Origin: Hippopus hippopus
Lineage: Eukaryota; Mollusca; Bivalvia; Cardiida; Cardiidae
Direction: 5' to 3'
Length of the DNA: 64,000 nucleotides
NCBI GenBank assembly: GCA_946811185.2
Contig: OX328099.1
Coordinates: 19,991,859 to 20,055,858 of the forward strand
This document shows positions 59,001 to 62,000 of this stretch, one piece after another (the stretch's first letter is position 1; the number at the start of each line of letters is the position of its first letter). Position numbers and translations under genes: made by a program. The notes beneath the pieces are model-generated. The model was not told where the DNA came from and did no database searches. It saw only the letters and a program-made list of their open reading frames with translations.

Positions 59001-62000
59001 AGAATCAGTTTGCCAGAATCACTTACCTCAAACCTGCCATGCACCAAACTGACAGTATCATCATCTGAAAAAAAAAAAAATTAATTCCTAGAATTAATCC
59101 CCAGAGTTTTATCACTAGAGCCCAAAGTACAAATAAAGCGGCTTTTATCAACAGTGTGGATTCAGATCAGACACCAGAAAAACAGCAATTACGTAATCGC
59201 TGTTTTAATAATATTGGTTTTTTATCACATATTCTGGTCAACATGGTCAGGAGATTCCAATATTTTGACCGATTTTAATGATTTAATGAAATGGTCCATT
59301 TAATAAATTCAGCAACCGAAGGGTTAATATTTGATTAATAAAAAAAAAATTAGAAGTTTTCAACAGGGACTCTATTTTTTTACACAGGGAAAGGCAACAC
59401 TTTACATAACCACACTGATTACTTTGATTTCTAAGACTCTATAGTGTTGAGTGCTATATTTCGCTCATGCTGGTAATCAGTTCAACATGGCAGTGACTTT
59501 CAAATGTTAAAAAACTCAGAATTCCAGAAACAAAGGATCAACTTGCTTACACCTCTACATTTATAAGTGTTTTTTGTGTATTTTGCAGATATCTCTTTAC
59601 CAAAGGATAAACTTTTAGACTGGTCAAATTGAAAGTTTTAGCAGGCAGCAAATTAAATGTGGTTCCAATATGGAATTTGTCTTTGATAGGGTAGAAAAAA
59701 TTGTGTCGGAAAGGAGAAAATGCTGGTAACCAGCATTTTCTCCTTTTTTCCACAATTTTTTCAAAAGGCTTCTTTCTCAGGGTCGTTAAAAATCAGGATT
59801 GTGTGGTAAACGATTAAAAACAATAAGGACCATGGAAGTTGTAATTTTATGGCAGTTTTGGTAAACTTTTTTTACACTTTCTGGCTGTTTTGACTATAAA
59901 AAGTACCCAAAGGTTAGTTCAGGATCAGACTGAACTGAACGTTTAAGCTTTTACTATCCATAGCAAGAGTAGCTTTTTAAGTTGATAGTGCGACAAAATT
60001 GTAGCAATAAGTGACACCTCAATTGTGACAGGGGTTTCAGTATTCGAGTATGAGTATGCTTTATATGTATACAGCAATGGAAACTTTATTGAATTATATT
60101 CCGCCTTACATGTACGTTTTGACGCTTATGCACTTTACAACCAGACTGACTCTCCCTTTAAAAAAAGTATTGATCAGTTGAAAGCTGGCATTCTAAATAT
60201 TTCATTGTGATACAGGAGAGAATCGAATATGGTAATTCAGGAAAATATAGTCTAGTTGACAAGTAATGTATTTCAAATATTTTCTTGTGTGCAGGGATCG
60301 TAGATGTAGATCCACCTTGGTACTTAGATCTGTCTGTCAAAAAATACATGTCATCTTGATCTAGATCTTTAACTGAAAAAAAGAAGTTTGTCAGTTTCTA
60401 GCTGTCTTACTCACTTGATGATTCACAAATTATTCTCATAAAGATGATAAAATCTATGCTTTTGCTTCTGTTATCAAGAGGATAATTAGATCTATGCTAT
60501 TACTGAATCAAATCTCATATTTTTGATGTTATCAGGCTAGTTTGCTGGGATCTTTCAATCTTTGCCTGTCAGTTTCACATTATTCCTACTTGGTTATTCC
60601 ATAGCTCTTGTTCTTTGTGGAAGAACAAATTATCCCTTTACTACACAATGACGAGTTTTAATGACCCTGAGGAGGAAGGCTTATGAAAACATTGTGGGAA
60701 AAGGAGAAAATGCTGGTAACCAGCATTTTCTCCTTTTCCCACAATGTTTTCTAACCTATCAAAGATAAATTCCTTTGGTTGAACCCCATTAAAATTGTCG
60801 TCTACAAATGCTTCCAATGATGACACGTCTACATTTTTGTTGTGTGGAAAAGGGTTATATTACTTCAACACCAAATCTCATGTTTCAAATGTTCTGCCTT
60901 CCAACCAAGATCTATACACAAAGCATCGCTAGAAATGGACAACAAATGGTATAATTATTAAAATTTGCTCTTTACTAGACGACAAAATTTTAGACATGAC
61001 CAAACCGAAAGCAATTGCAAACAACCAATTCAATGTGGCTCAAATGATGGGGGTTTTACCATGAAGGGGGTAGAAAACATTGTGGAAAAGGAGAAAATGC
61101 TGATTACCAGCATTTTCTCCTTTTCCCATAATGTTTTCAAAAGTATTTAAATTAGCAGCCATTGAATTAACCCTTACCACATAATCCCAACTTTTAATGA
61201 CCCCGAGGATGAAGGTGTCTGAAAACATTGTGGGAAAAGGAGAAAATACTGGTACCCTGCAATATCGCCTTTTATCACAATTTTTGTGTTCTTCCATCAA
61301 GAAATTTCAATTTCTGAGTCACATTCATTTTGGCATCTGCAAATGCTTTTCAGTTTCGATAAGCCAAAAAATTTGTCACTTTGTAAAGAGTTAATATACA
61401 TCAGTAATAAAAGGTAATGATATGAACCTAAATTTACTGGAAGAATATAATGTGAATGCATTGTCCTAGAATAAAAAGTGCTTGTTACAAGCATTTCTTG
61501 CTTTTCTACACTGTTTTCAAAAGTTGACAGTTGAATGACAAAGTTGTTTTCTGGTACTTTTGGGTAACTCTTTACAAATGACAAAATTCTTGGCTATTCC
61601 AAATTGAAAGCTTCTGCAGACGACAAAATCAAAAGTGAAACAAATGAATCTAAGTTTTTTTTTTCACATGATAGAAAACATTGTGGGCAAAGGCAAAAAT
61701 GCTGGTTACAAGCATTTTCTCCTTTTCCTACCATATTTTCAATAGCTTTCTACTCCAGTGTTGTTAAAACTTGGGATTATCGGGTAAAAGGTGTAATGAA
61801 TAGGATTGCAACAGCCAAAGAAAAAGAACCACAATACTGAATTTCAAGATCTATCCCACTGCATGTCTGACAGTGTCAAACAACGAGCAGACTAGACATT
61901 CACTAGAGTTTTGTCTTGATCGTTTTACACATCATGAACGAAAAAAGTCATTTTAATAAAGAACAACGTGAGAAATAAAACAAACAGAGAAAGGGGGTAG